A DNA stretch of 64,000 nt from Photobacterium indicum (GCF_003026215.1 NZ_PYOC01000002.1:1-64000), one strand, 5' to 3'; positions 1 to 9,824 are shown, counted from the first letter of the stretch. A program made the numbers and translations. The notes: generated by a model from the letters alone, not told the origin.

Positions 1-231
1 ATTAATACTATTATTATCAATACGTTAAATTCAAAATGAAAATTTCTACGGATGATTTTTTCAGAAAAACTAATGTATTAAAATAAAAATTAATACTGTT
101 AGCATATTTTTTCAACAGTTTACTGCTAGAAATTCACACAGAACGTTATCGTTTGCTTTTTATCTGAATAAAGTTACAGAGGTTTCAATTACGATGATTA
201 TGAGAGAACTGTTTAATATGAAAATCCGTAA

Positions 232-1485
232 TTAATAACTCAACCACTCTTCTAGCTGCTGGGTAACAGCGGGATCACTTAGCAATTGCATATGATTCAT
301 GCCATAGAAAATTTTCTGTGACGTCTCAGCAAACGATAAATGATGATCTTCGACTTTATGGATACCCAAAGCGCTGTGAAGGGGAACAAGCCCATCCCCT
401 ATTAATCTATCAGCTAAAAGGCTTCTTTGGCTGGCAGTTGTAGCAGCAACAGTAAAACAAGCAACCAGGGGCGGTAACGATACACTCAAACGTTCGTCAG
501 CATGGTTACCAAAGCGTTCTTGCCCTTGCCAATCCTCATCAATAATATAACCATAACGCAAATCGGTGATCCCTGAACTGCGAAGATTGCTAAGCCTATT
601 GAATGGGGCGGTATAAGGGATTGCACTTAATATTGCACCTAGCTTATTCCCTGCACGCTCCAATGGCGCTCCGTGATGCGGCGTACCAAGAAAAACAATA
701 TTTTTAATCACATTTGGCCAGTGCTTTGATTGCTGAAAACCATAATGAACGGCACTGCGCGTTAATAGACCTCCCATGCTATGAGCAACCACTGTCAGCT
801 CTTCTATTTCAACGGGCCAACTATCGACTAACTGTTCAAGCAGCTCAGACAACTCCCTTCCATTTAGTGAAACATGGAGGCCAGTATTGTATCGAAGATA
901 AACAGGGGTATAACCTAGCGTGGATGATAGTTGCTCACCATGATTGACCTCCGTCCCTTCATACTCACCACACCATTGGCGATCATTCATGCACAAACCA
1001 TGGATCATCAACAATACTTTATTCTTCGCTTGTGGAATAACAAGTGCTTGCTCTTCATCATTCCAACTTAAAGCTTGCTGCTGATGGTAAAAAGTCATCG
1101 GAATTGCTAATTGGTTATTTGACTCAACGAGCTGATCGCCCATAATCCCATTTAATGCAGACAAAACCGCCGTACGCTCATTGGTTTCTGTTTTATCTTT
1201 ATCTAAGGTGTCGAACCAAGGCTGTTGTTTCTCAAGTACCTTATCTACACCACTTCCCAATAATTGGGTTACGCCATAAATACTGTTATAAACAAGGCCA
1301 GTAATACCTCTTGTACGACCGGGGTCTTTACCTCCAGGCATTCCCAATGTATTCCATACAGATTGGTGAACACCTTCAGCAATGCGGGTTACATTCATGG
1401 TTGCCTGCGTAGCCAACTGCCCCATTCCGCGAAGATCAGAAGCACGCACATGCTTAAATCGTTTTTTTGACGTTTGTATAACCAT
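232..1485 (-). CDS. Alpha/beta hydrolase, lipase-like (PGAP1/class-2 lipase type)
   Basis: A 417-residue protein with an alpha/beta-hydrolase core. The nucleophile elbow reads AHSMGG with the likely catalytic Ser at about residue 236; an oxyanion-type segment LLMIHGLCMNDRQW lies near residue 155; the charge relay is probably completed by Asp in GDGLVPLHS and His in GMNHMQLL close to the C terminus. The first 120 or so residues (helical, no clear signal peptide) are outside the hydrolase core and may be a family-specific N-terminal region. Substrate is unknown: esterase or lipase activity is inferred from the fold and motifs only. It stands alone, transcribed away from oppA. Its upstream region carries four degenerate 15-bp tandem repeats. 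Confidence 0.8.
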   Translation of the reverse strand: MVIQTSKKRFKHVRASDLRGMGQLATQATMNVTRIAEGVHQSVWNTLGMPGGKDPGRTRGITGLVYNSIYGVTQLLGSGVDKVLEKQQPWFDTLDKDKTETNERTAVLSALNGIMGDQLVESNNQLAIPMTFYHQQQALSWNDEEQALVIPQAKNKVLLMIHGLCMNDRQWCGEYEGTEVNHGEQLSSTLGYTPVYLRYNTGLHVSLNGRELSELLEQLVDSWPVEIEELTVVAHSMGGLLTRSAVHYGFQQSKHWPNVIKNIVFLGTPHHGAPLERAGNKLGAILSAIPYTAPFNRLSNLRSSGITDLRYGYIIDEDWQGQERFGNHADERLSVSLPPLVACFTVAATTASQRSLLADRLIGDGLVPLHSALGIHKVEDHHLSFAETSQKIFYGMNHMQLLSDPAVTQQLEEWLSY

Positions 1486-1510
1486 TCATGAACCCCTTTC
1501 GTCTATTGTT

Positions 1511-1572
1511 TACATAGCACGTGTTTATATAGCGCATGTGTACATAGAGCGTCAGTTTAAATAGAGCGTCGT
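1511..1572. repeat. Four degenerate tandem repeats upstream of the hydrolase gene
   Basis: Units beginning at 1511, 1526, 1541 and 1558 share the pattern TANATAGNGC followed by a more variable GT-rich part; spacing is 15, 15 and 17 bp. They lie 26-87 bp upstream of the hydrolase start codon, where a promoter would be, so they could be repeated regulator sites; this is inference. Confidence 0.6.
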
Positions 1573-1689
1573 ATAAGCGAGTAACTCATACTGAACAAGC
1601 TACACCGAATAAGCCACTGAGTTCATAGTGAATGATTACGTGCTAATTGTGAACCGCTTATTTCTCACAATAACTTATTTATCATAATA

Positions 1690-1741
1690 AAAAGCAGAGC
1701 ACGGTATTACTGGTTTGTAATACGAATAGTGCTCTGCTTTT
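1690..1741 (-). terminator. Rho-independent terminator of oppA
   Basis: Long hairpin with 13-bp outer arms (AAAAGCAGAGCAC / GTGCTCTGCTTTT) and an inner GTATTAC/GTAATAC stem. On the minus strand it is followed by a T-rich run and sits just past the oppA stop codon; it is near symmetric and could work both ways. Confidence 0.85.
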
Positions 1742-1762
1742 ATTTTGATCAATCTATATTAT

Positions 1763-3394
1763 TTATTGAGTTACATACAGATCACGCGTAAAACGCCCTT
1801 CTGATGCATTCGTTTTCGAATAGCCACCCACTTTCGTTTGCTTCAATACTGAACGAGTATAGAAATATAACGGCACCGCTGGCATTTCGTCGGCAAATAC
1901 TTCTTCTGCCTGCTGGTAATAATCATTACGTTTGATATCTGTTGGGGCTTGAATAGCAAGCTTCATCGCCTCATCGTAATTAACATTGCTCCATCTTGCG
2001 TAGTTCATACCAGTGCTTTCAAAGTATGATAAAAACGTTGATGCCTCGTTGTAATCACCCATCCACGCATAACGTGCAACATCAAAATCACGCTGAGATA
2101 GTTTTTGTAAGAATGTTTTCCATTCTTGGTTTGCTAGCTCAACTTCAACGCCTAAACTTTTCTTCCACATCGAAGAAACAACAATCGCCAATTTCTTATG
2201 TGATTCACTGGTGTTGTAAACCAACTCGAACTTAAGCGGGTTCTTTTTATCAAACCCAGCTTCTTTTAATAGCGCTTGGGCTTTCTTGGTACGCTCTTTC
2301 TGGCTCATGGTTTCCCATGCAAGCTTCGGAGCTTCAAAACCAGACACTGAAGGTGGCGTTACACCATAAGCCGGAATTTGGCCTTGTCCCAAAATGATGT
2401 CTGTTACAACATTACGATCGATGGCATAGGCTAAAGCTTTACGCACTCGCACATCATCAAACGGCTTTTTATTAATATTGAACAAATAATAATACGTACC
2501 CAACGATGGCATTGTTAGTAGCTCATCAGGACGTTGCTTTTTAATCGCATTGTATTGTTCTAAAGGAAATGACGAAGTGATATCAATTTCACCGGTACGG
2601 AAACGGTTATACTCTGCTGTTAAATCTTGAATTGGCAGGTAAGTAACTTTGGTTACTTCTGTCTTTTCATTGTTCCAATACGTTGGGCTCTTTTCCAACA
2701 CGATACGTTCGTTCAATACCCACTTGCTTAACTTATAAGCGCTGCTTGTGACGATATTTTGGGGCTTCGTCCATGCGTCACCATATTTTTCGATCGCAGC
2801 TTGGTAAACAGGATACGTCGATTCATGTACTAACATTTTAGCAAAATACGGTACGGGTTTTGTTAGCGTAATTTGAAGCGTTTTATCATCGAGCGCTTTC
2901 ACACCTAGCTGATCTGTCGATAACTCGCCTTTATTGATTTCATCGGCATTCACAATATTTGCCATCGTGTAATACCAGGCATAAGGTGCTGCTGTTGCAG
3001 GATCAATCACACGCTGAAAGCTATATTCAAAATCTTTCGCTGTTATCGGTTCACCATTCGACCACGTAGCCCCTTCTCGTAAATGGAAAGTATACACTTT
3101 TCCATCTTCTGACTTTTCCCAACTTGTTGCTAAAGCAGGAATAATATTGCCAGCAGTATCTTGAGTCACTAACCCCTCAAACATATCTTGAATAACACGA
3201 GAGCTCGCAGTATCAGATGAATACGCGGGATCCAGCGTTGGCACTTCATCGCCATTACCACGAACGATCTCTTGAACCTTTGCTAACGTAACCCCTTCAG
3301 GTACATCTGCAGCTGAAACGGGGGCAATAACCAACGGTGCCGCAGCCAGAAGAGCAACCATTGCCGCTAACTTAGATTTCTTGATGCCTTGCAT
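1763..3394 (-). CDS. oppA: Periplasmic oligopeptide-binding protein (ABC transporter, SBP family 5)
   Basis: A 543-residue extracellular solute-binding protein of the OppA/MppA type, which captures oligopeptides in the periplasm and delivers them to an inner-membrane ABC permease. A signal peptide is evident (KKSK, hydrophobic core, cleavage near PVSA-AD at about residue 29). Family-5 features include the early DPAYSSDTASSRVIQDMFEG segment and the DVRVRKALAYAIDR segment near residue 320. Length matches E. coli OppA. Start ATG is preceded by AAGGA with 7 nt spacing. No permease or ATPase genes are adjacent, so this is an orphan binding protein that must share a transporter encoded elsewhere, or act as a sensor like MppA. 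The oppA symbol is by family, not proven specificity. Confidence 0.88.
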   Translation of the reverse strand: MQGIKKSKLAAMVALLAAAPLVIAPVSAADVPEGVTLAKVQEIVRGNGDEVPTLDPAYSSDTASSRVIQDMFEGLVTQDTAGNIIPALATSWEKSEDGKVYTFHLREGATWSNGEPITAKDFEYSFQRVIDPATAAPYAWYYTMANIVNADEINKGELSTDQLGVKALDDKTLQITLTKPVPYFAKMLVHESTYPVYQAAIEKYGDAWTKPQNIVTSSAYKLSKWVLNERIVLEKSPTYWNNEKTEVTKVTYLPIQDLTAEYNRFRTGEIDITSSFPLEQYNAIKKQRPDELLTMPSLGTYYYLFNINKKPFDDVRVRKALAYAIDRNVVTDIILGQGQIPAYGVTPPSVSGFEAPKLAWETMSQKERTKKAQALLKEAGFDKKNPLKFELVYNTSESHKKLAIVVSSMWKKSLGVEVELANQEWKTFLQKLSQRDFDVARYAWMGDYNEASTFLSYFESTGMNYARWSNVNYDEAMKLAIQAPTDIKRNDYYQQAEEVFADEMPAVPLYFYTRSVLKQTKVGGYSKTNASEGRFTRDLYVTQ

Positions 3395-3415
3395 ATCAAA
3401 TCCTTTTAATCATGG

Positions 3416-3463
3416 ATACCAATCTAAATAATTCTCTGATCATTCACTTATTCAGAGTGGTAT
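3416..3463. repeat. 48-bp imperfect palindromic intergenic element
   Basis: Outer arms ATACCA / TGGTAT and a central TGATCA are exactly symmetric about 3439/3440; 18 of 24 base pairs match. It lies just upstream of oppA. A degenerate half copy appears at 20957-20983. The form suggests a small dispersed repeat (REP/MITE-like) of Vibrionaceae; it could also be an operator. Confidence 0.55.
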
Positions 3464-3615
3464 TAGAAAACACAAAACACATACAGCACGTACTTCCATC
3501 TCGCGCTTTTTGTTTTGTCAAAATGCAACTATTTGCTTACCCAGAATACTCTTGGAAGAATAGTTTCATAGCAATAAAAGGATAAAAATGAGGGATATAT
3601 GGCAGTAGTCACAAA

Positions 3616-3642
3616 AAAAGCCGATGATTATCATCGGCTTTT
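3616..3642 (-). terminator. Rho-independent terminator after the S1-domain gene
   Basis: Perfect 12-bp stem AAAAGCCGATGA / TCATCGGCTTTT with a 3-nt loop and flanking A/T runs, 27 bp beyond the stop codon of the minus-strand gene at 3669. Confidence 0.9.
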
Positions 3643-3668
3643 GGGGGTGTTCGATATTTTCAGGCTAA

Positions 3669-4511
3669 CTAGTCGTTGTCTTTAAGCTGAATACCTTCAC
3701 GAGTGATTTCAATCAGACCTTGCTTGTATAAGCCACCGATTGTTTTCTTGAACGTTGCCTTACTTGTACGGAACGCTTCGAAAATTTCATCTGGTGATGA
3801 TTTATCACTTAGTGGCATGAAACCACCTTTTCGTTCTAGCGACTTCAACACTTTATCTGACAAATCGTCAACTTTGCCACGGCCTGCTTTCTGTAGTGAC
3901 AAGCTGATTTTACCGTCTGGACGAAGTTCTTTCACAAATGCTCTCAGCTTCTTGCCAACAAACAGTTTACCAAAAGACTCTGTTTTGAAGATAAGACCCC
4001 AGTGCTCATTTTCAATCGCCACTTTGTAGCCAAGGTCGGTAATTTCGACAATTGTTACTTTCACTTCTTGGCCAACAGTGTAATTAGCCGGTGTGTTATC
4101 AAGGAAACGGTTAAACTTCGTTGAGCCAACAATACGACCCGATGCTTTATCGGTATAAACGCGAAGCATCACGTTGTCGCCTTCTTCCAACTTACGGCGT
4201 TGCTCACTGAATGGAACTAATAGGTCTTTAACCAAACCCCAATCAACAAATGCACCAAAGCTGCTAACGCCTACAACACGTAGCTTAGCAAACTCTCCTA
4301 CCTGAACCAGTGGTTCTGTCGTGGTTGCAATGATGTCATCTTGCGAATCAAAATAGATGAAAACTTTCAGCTCATCACCCAGTTGCGTGCCGGCTGGAAC
4401 AGAATTCTTTGGCAAAAGAATATTACCAATGTCTTCACCACCATCTAGAAACACGCCAAAATCAACTAGCTTGACGACTTCTAATGTGTTGTATTGTCCA
4501 ATCTTAATCAT
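3669..4511 (-). CDS. cvfB: CvfB-type S1 RNA-binding protein
   Basis: A 280-residue protein of the CvfB/YitL family: three consecutive S1-like OB domains (roughly residues 1-60, 65-130 and 140-215; for example LVDFGVFLDGGEDIGNILLP and VVGVSSFGAFVDWGLVKDLL), then a C-terminal winged-helix region (about 225-280, DEIFEAFRTSKATFKKTIGG). CvfB proteins bind RNA and affect virulence gene expression in staphylococci; in Vibrionaceae the role is not settled. Length is typical for the family. It is a single-gene unit between its terminator and an intergenic region shared with the divergent gene at 4789. Confidence 0.87.
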   Translation of the reverse strand: MIKIGQYNTLEVVKLVDFGVFLDGGEDIGNILLPKNSVPAGTQLGDELKVFIYFDSQDDIIATTTEPLVQVGEFAKLRVVGVSSFGAFVDWGLVKDLLVPFSEQRRKLEEGDNVMLRVYTDKASGRIVGSTKFNRFLDNTPANYTVGQEVKVTIVEITDLGYKVAIENEHWGLIFKTESFGKLFVGKKLRAFVKELRPDGKISLSLQKAGRGKVDDLSDKVLKSLERKGGFMPLSDKSSPDEIFEAFRTSKATFKKTIGGLYKQGLIEITREGIQLKDND

Positions 4512-4788
4512 GAATCCGACACTCTCTGAGTAAATAATAACGATACGTTTCGTAAAGGTAAGTCACAAACAGCGAGACATTACGCTATATACGAGTATCA
4601 ATACGAACTTTGGTCGCGCATTATACGTGATGTTAGTTCAGCTTGCCTGACCTATCTTCGGTTATTTGACTAAATTTCATGCTGTTGACACAAATCAATG
4701 CAAAATCAGCTAATAATACCCACTTAAATACTCTAAAATTATAACCGTAAACATCAAATAACAACCTGCATAGAGGCATATAAACGAA

Positions 4789-6150
4789 GTGATCACTGTC
4801 GAAAGAAAAGATGGGCATAAACTAAAGATTTCCCATGTCATCCAGGAAACAACTAATCGACAGCTTGATATGTATATTTTCGTTCCTGGTGAACTTGGCT
4901 TACATTCCAATATCGTTACCGAGGATGAATTTTATCACAATGCAATTCACGGAAAACGTACTTACTACAGCGATATTAACCACCTACCGCTAGTACACAG
5001 TCGACTCGCCAGCAGAGGCAAACTCTCCAGTGAGCAGTATCGTTTAAGTTTGAGTTTGTATGCCTATCAATATGCGCTTGCGCTCGAGAAATCAGCTCAG
5101 CAATTATTAGATGATAAACAAGAACGCGATTTAGAAGAGGTAGCAGAAGTCGCCCAACTTTGTGTGCGCATTCTTAAGCGTTTACGTAGAAGTCGCCCTA
5201 CAGATAAAAAGCTACTGAAGTACTACGAAAATATCGATAATTATTTATCATGGTTTACCGAACAACGTTGCCTTGCATTAGTTGCACACCTACCTCGCGG
5301 CAAGGAATACCCAGAAATAAAGGAAATGCTGCTAGAGACCTGCAAAACAGAATCAGAGCACCGAACTAAGCACGACTACAACTCAACAAAAGCAATGCAA
5401 GATCAAACGCGTATGTCTAACAAAATGCGTTTACTGCGGCGCTTGATTGAATACCCAGTAACAATGAAAGAAAAAACCATTGAACTGGGTAAAAATACCA
5501 AGAAAATTGTGACTGGCTTGGCTGCAGGTATCGTGATGATTTTCGTTACCATAATGCTGATTAAAGCGCGCGGTTTCTTAGGTGATATTACAGCCTCTTT
5601 CATCTTGGTACTTTCTTTGATCTATGCGGCTCGTGAAGTATTTAAAGACGATTTAAAAATAATGTTATGGCGCTTATTACGCAAAGGTAAGGCAAAGTGG
5701 CGTAAGCAATTCTTCGATGCAAATACAGGCCACCTAACAGGTCGGCAGCTTGAATGGCTGGAATATACCAACTACGACGCATTAGAAAGTGATATTAAAA
5801 AGGTGCGTAAACACCAAGTATCGCAACGTGAAGAAACGATATTGCACTACAAAAGTACCACTCGTATGTCACCCACTAAGTTTTTAAGTGGTTATGAACA
5901 AACACTTGAATCTATCATGCTTGATTTACGTGTATTTACTAGTTTAATGGAAAAAGGATCACAGCGAATCTATCAACTCAGTGATGGGCAGGTTACCAAG
6001 GAGTCGGTTGAAAAACGTCACTTAATTAACCTGATCACTAAAGAAACAGATGAAGATGATACGGTGCGTATTCAGCGATGGAAAATCATCATGAACCGTT
6101 CTCGCATTGTGGATGTTGAAGTCATGGAAATGGTCACACCTGAAAAATAA
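4789..6150 (+). CDS. Unknown two-helix membrane protein
   Basis: A 453-residue protein I do not recognise. The start must be GTG: an in-frame TAG lies at 4771-4773 with no ATG between, and a weak AGAGG lies 12 nt upstream. The N-terminal half (1-230) is soluble, rich in charged residues and predicted helix. Two hydrophobic segments at about 240-262 and 265-285 (VTGLAAGIVMIFVTIML and ASFILVLSLIYAA) form a hairpin in the membrane, and the last 165 residues are charged and probably cytoplasmic. No enzyme motif is visible. It is transcribed alone and divergently from cvfB. Codon use looks like that of the neighbours, so I see no sign of recent transfer. Confidence 0.75.
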   Translation: MITVERKDGHKLKISHVIQETTNRQLDMYIFVPGELGLHSNIVTEDEFYHNAIHGKRTYYSDINHLPLVHSRLASRGKLSSEQYRLSLSLYAYQYALALEKSAQQLLDDKQERDLEEVAEVAQLCVRILKRLRRSRPTDKKLLKYYENIDNYLSWFTEQRCLALVAHLPRGKEYPEIKEMLLETCKTESEHRTKHDYNSTKAMQDQTRMSNKMRLLRRLIEYPVTMKEKTIELGKNTKKIVTGLAAGIVMIFVTIMLIKARGFLGDITASFILVLSLIYAAREVFKDDLKIMLWRLLRKGKAKWRKQFFDANTGHLTGRQLEWLEYTNYDALESDIKKVRKHQVSQREETILHYKSTTRMSPTKFLSGYEQTLESIMLDLRVFTSLMEKGSQRIYQLSDGQVTKESVEKRHLINLITKETDEDDTVRIQRWKIIMNRSRIVDVEVMEMVTPEK

Positions 6151-6187
6151 CAAGCCGCAGTGGAATATGGCTTAGCCAAAATTCAAT

Positions 6188-6220
6188 CTGTCAGTGCTAG
6201 TTCGTAACCTAAGCTGACAG
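6188..6220. other. Stem-loop downstream of the unknown membrane protein
   Basis: Perfect 7-bp arms CTGTCAG / CTGACAG around a 19-nt loop, 37 bp after the stop codon. There is no T-run, so it may stabilise the mRNA rather than terminate it. Confidence 0.4.
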
Positions 6221-6342
6221 GTTCCACCACATCCATTAATCTTCTGATCTAGCCTAGCTGGAAAGCTTTTAGTGTATTTCTTATCATTAATAAAATCCCA
6301 GACAGAAAATATGACTATTGTTGATATTAATATTGATTAGTC

Positions 6343-7362
6343 ATGAGATTTTCTATGCGTTACCTGAGTTTTCTTGTCTTCAGCACTACCATGGTGTCAT
6401 CCGCTTACGCTATGAAGCCAATTCCCCCGCAAAGTGGCTTCAGTGGTTTTATCAATCTCGGAGCCGGTGTTACCAGCGTCGAATCCAACACGCTGGCAAA
6501 GTTCGGCAGTGTCGATCTCGGTAACAAAAGCATCGACACTCTCACTAACTCACCTGATAGTGAAACTTCTGGCCTACCTGTACTCGGTCTGGAGATCGCC
6601 TACACTTTTGCCAGCACCCGTACCCAGATATTTTTTGGTAACCAACTTGAAGACTATATCCGCTTCGATTTTGCCGCTCGCGCTGGTGTACGGCAAGAAA
6701 TAGGTAATGCTGGTGTAATCGGTGTTAGCTTTTTGCAAACCCCGCTTGCGACCGAAGTGTGGGAAGATCCCTTTGTCACTGACACCAATCGTACAAACAC
6801 CGATCGTTCCAGCAACGGCTATCGACTCATCTGGGATGAAATATACGGAACCGGACTGGAGCTTCGCTACTCTGCACGGGAAGTTGATATCGATAAGGAA
6901 CGAAGTGGTGAAGAGCTGGGATTGTCTGCTGCCGATCGCGCTCTGCTGGATCGTAACGGCGATAGAAATCGTTTCTCTGTTCAATACACTTTTAACAGAG
7001 ACGAGAATAAACACATAATTACCCCTGCAATAGCCTATATCGATCAAGATCTCGACGGCGACGCCGTAGCCTATGATGGACTGTCTTTTAATATAAACTA
7101 TATTTACTCGGTTAATCGCTGGAAATTTGTCACCAATGCCACTTATGCGACTCTGGAATACGATGAGGCCAACCCTGTTTACAGTAAAAAAGCAGACAGT
7201 AATCGATACGGTGCCAGCTTTACTGCCTTCTATAACAAACCTTTTGGTTGGGATGGCTGGCTGGCCAATGCTGGTGTGGTCTGGTTTGAAGAAGATAGTG
7301 ATATTAACTTCTATGATTCGTCAGTAAACCTAGCAAGTATTGGGATCTTATACCTGTTTTAA
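6343..7362 (+). CDS. DUF2860 outer-membrane beta-barrel protein
   Basis: A 339-residue protein with a signal peptide (MRYLSFLVFSTTMVSSAYA, cleavage after AYA near residue 23 if the first ATG is used; the second Met, residue 6, is an equally good start). The mature part alternates hydrophobic and polar residues as in beta-strands, begins with PIPPQSGFSGFINLGAG, and ends in SIGILYLF: an aromatic C-terminal residue is the usual signal for the Bam machinery. This matches the DUF2860 family of Vibrio and Photobacterium outer-membrane proteins, whose function is not known. Monocistronic, with a long 5' region before the next gene. Base composition is slightly richer in GC than the neighbours by eye. 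Confidence 0.82.
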   Translation: MRFSMRYLSFLVFSTTMVSSAYAMKPIPPQSGFSGFINLGAGVTSVESNTLAKFGSVDLGNKSIDTLTNSPDSETSGLPVLGLEIAYTFASTRTQIFFGNQLEDYIRFDFAARAGVRQEIGNAGVIGVSFLQTPLATEVWEDPFVTDTNRTNTDRSSNGYRLIWDEIYGTGLELRYSAREVDIDKERSGEELGLSAADRALLDRNGDRNRFSVQYTFNRDENKHIITPAIAYIDQDLDGDAVAYDGLSFNINYIYSVNRWKFVTNATYATLEYDEANPVYSKKADSNRYGASFTAFYNKPFGWDGWLANAGVVWFEEDSDINFYDSSVNLASIGILYLF

Positions 7363-7695
7363 TGGAGTAACCTTCAATCATTGACGTTCAATGGATTGCC
7401 TCCACCTTTTTTATTGACTGTATGTAAAGGCAGGCACTCATAAATTAAAATATCATCTTGTACTACAAGATGGTTAATTGTGCCTATCCTATTTTGTTAT
7501 ACCTGTTTAGGGTCATTTAGCGATGGCCTCTTGATGCATTAACAACCCATTCATTATCTTTAATGATTAACAATATCTGCACATCTTCTGTTTTTATCTT
7601 TGCTTTATAATTCCTCTGGTTCCAAAAATAACTATTTTTATAATAAGTCTAACCATTTTCTATTTATCTTTTTTATATTAACGAGGGATCAGCAC
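7363..7695. other. Intergenic region with a perfect 19-bp palindrome
   Basis: About 330 bp between the DUF2860 gene and the chemoreceptor. Apart from the palindrome at 7454-7472 I see no gene, terminator or RNA; the last 100 bp are very AT-rich. Confidence 0.6.
7454..7472. promoter_or_regulatory. Perfect palindrome, possible operator or hairpin
   Basis: CATCTTGTA, one central C, then TACAAGATG: 9-bp arms with no mismatch. It lies 92 bp after the DUF2860 stop and 224 bp before the chemoreceptor start, with no T-run, so a dimeric regulator site is more likely than a terminator. Confidence 0.5.
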
Positions 7696-9789
7696 GTGTT
7701 TGCATCTATTAAAACACGCATTGCAGTCAGCTCTGGCGTAGCAATGATATTCACGCTTGCCATTGCAATGTGGTTTACCACGCAATCATTCACTTCCGTT
7801 CAGCAGCAAATTACCAACCGTGTTACTGAACAATTAAAAACAGCAACAGACAATAACCTCATAGCTGCAGCTAACGAGCAAAGCAACACACTAAATAACC
7901 AACTGGCTCCGGTTTTAGCTAATCTTGACCAATTACGTACCATGCTCGAATTAACGGCATCACAACAAGGCAGCGCCGATCTTTTGGTTCAACAATTTGT
8001 CGCTAGCCTTAAAAATCAAAACAAAAGTGTTTTTGCCGGTTACATGGTATGGGAATCATCACCTTGGGCTGCACCAGTCACGCAAGAAGGCCTTGCTTCA
8101 TTAAATAAAGCGGGTTACCTAGCACCATTTTTTTCCCCTACCTCGGCTGGTGGCTTTGAACCCACAGCAATGGATTCCTTCCAAAACCAATCGCTTAATA
8201 GCAATGGAGAACGTATTGACGAGTGGCATCTCGCGCCGTATGAAACGGGGAATACGTTTGTTATGGAACCGTATTATTACGACGTGCGTGGCAACAAAGA
8301 GCTGATCACTACTATCAGCCAACCATTGAAAGTTAACGGAAAAATCGTTGGTTCATTAGGTTTTGACTGGTCGCTGGCTGAATTTCAAGGCCAAAGCCAA
8401 CAACTTGCTAGCGAGCTGTATGACGGCCAAGGCGACATCATGATTACCTCATGGCAAGGTAATGTGATGGCGCACAGCAAAGCACCTGCCGATGTGGGTA
8501 AGGCTGTTTCTGGTGATATTTCACAACGTTGGGGCGACATTCAACAGCTCGCCTTAAGTAACAATCAAACACTGCTGACGATCGGTAACGACATCATGGC
8601 CGTATCATCAGTTAATACCACAGGCAAACCATGGATTGTGTTGGTATCGATTCCTTCTAACGTGTTAACCAAAGACGTGAATGCTTTCACCGATTGGAGC
8701 ACAGAGCAAAACGACCAAGCCATCACAAACGGTGTATTAGCGGGCTTATTCGCAGCCATCGTGGGTATTGTGGCCATGATTTTACTGGCAAACAACATCG
8801 GCAAAATCATGATGCAGTTAGTTGAGCGCATGCGTGATATTGCCGAAGGTGAAGGCGATTTAACCCGCCGTATTGAAATTCACAGCAAAGACGAAACGGG
8901 TCAACTCGCACACTGGTTCAATACGTTCGTAGCACGTATGCAAGAAACCCTGCGTCACGCGACCGAAACCGCGGAAGCCGTGGATCGCAATGCCGTTGCC
9001 GGTACCGAAAAAGCAGATGATGCGAAAACAAAACTGGCGATACAGTTGGCTGAAGTGAACTCATTAGCCACCGCTATGAATGAAATGAGTGCCACAGCCA
9101 ATGAAGTGGCAAGCTCTGCTGTTCAGGCCGCCACCGCTGCGAGTCAGGTGCAAGTGAGTAGCCAGGAAGGCATTGCGAAAATGGATTACGCCGCCTGTTC
9201 AGTCACCGAATTAGCAGAACGTATTAACAATGCACAAGCGCAAATCCAGAACTTGGCTGAATCCAGTGCCGCGATTCAGAACATCTTGTCTGAAATTGGC
9301 GGTATTGCGGATCAAACTAATTTACTCGCTCTTAATGCCGCGATTGAAGCTGCCCGTGCAGGTGAATTTGGCCGTGGCTTTGCCGTCGTTGCCGACGAAG
9401 TTCGTAGCTTGGCAAATCGCACACAAGGATCAACCGAAGAAATCCGTGGCATGTTATCTCGCCTCGAAAGCGAAACCCAATCGATCGTAATTTTGATGGC
9501 CGAGAGTCAACAACAAGCTCTCTCAACCCGTACCGAAACAGATTCAGCTCAAGCTGCATTAGAAGAAATCAATGCCGCGATTAACGTGGTCAACGATATG
9601 AACAACCAGATTGCATCTGCCGCAGAAGAGCAAAGTTTGGTCACCGAAGAGATCAACCGCAACGTAGTGATCATCAACGAAACCGCCAATGATGTGGTGG
9701 ATAGCATGAATGCATCATCTACCTTGTCGGAACAATTGGCTGACACGGCGACAACATTGCGTACGGAGCTAAATCAGTTTCGCACATAA
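7696..9789 (+). CDS. Methyl-accepting chemotaxis protein (dCache sensor)
   Basis: A 697-residue transmembrane chemoreceptor. I chose the GTG at 7696 because AGGGA ends 7 nt before it and the first membrane helix (about 8-28) then lies at the N terminus; an in-frame ATG at 7600 would add 32 residues without a good ribosome site. Order: TM1, periplasmic double-Cache-like domain (about 30-340), TM2 (about 345-368), HAMP (about 369-420, with [11 protein letters not shown]), and the cytoplasmic signalling helix with the hairpin tip [20 protein letters not shown] near 535-555. It would transmit a ligand signal to CheA/CheW. The ligand is unknown. No CheR/CheB-binding C-terminal pentapeptide is visible. 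Ends before a strong terminator. Confidence 0.9.
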   Translation: MFASIKTRIAVSSGVAMIFTLAIAMWFTTQSFTSVQQQITNRVTEQLKTATDNNLIAAANEQSNTLNNQLAPVLANLDQLRTMLELTASQQGSADLLVQQFVASLKNQNKSVFAGYMVWESSPWAAPVTQEGLASLNKAGYLAPFFSPTSAGGFEPTAMDSFQNQSLNSNGERIDEWHLAPYETGNTFVMEPYYYDVRGNKELITTISQPLKVNGKIVGSLGFDWSLAEFQGQSQQLASELYDGQGDIMITSWQGNVMAHSKAPADVGKAVSGDISQRWGDIQQLALSNNQTLLTIGNDIMAVSSVNTTGKPWIVLVSIPSNVLTKDVNAFTDWSTEQNDQAITNGVLAGLFAAIVGIVAMILLANNIGKIMMQLVERMRDIAEGEGDLTRRIEIHSKDETGQLAHWFNTFVARMQETLRHATETAEAVDRNAVAGTEKADDAKTKLAIQLAEVNSLATAMNEMSATANEVASSAVQAATAASQVQVSSQEGIAKMDYAACSVTELAERINNAQAQIQNLAESSAAIQNILSEIGGIADQTNLLALNAAIEAARAGEFGRGFAVVADEVRSLANRTQGSTEEIRGMLSRLESETQSIVILMAESQQQALSTRTETDSAQAALEEINAAINVVNDMNNQIASAAEEQSLVTEEINRNVVIINETANDVVDSMNASSTLSEQLADTATTLRTELNQFRT

Positions 9790-9824
9790 TCACAGCCTTA
9801 CATATATTCGATAACGTATAATAT

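Noticed and set aside
1..231. Short frame at 194-235 with a weak ribosome site
   Set aside because: Only 13 codons; no reason to believe it is translated.
6574..7047. 157-codon antisense frame inside the DUF2860 gene
   Set aside because: Runs opposite a convincing signal-peptide/beta-barrel gene and has no ribosome site or known motif; a shadow frame.
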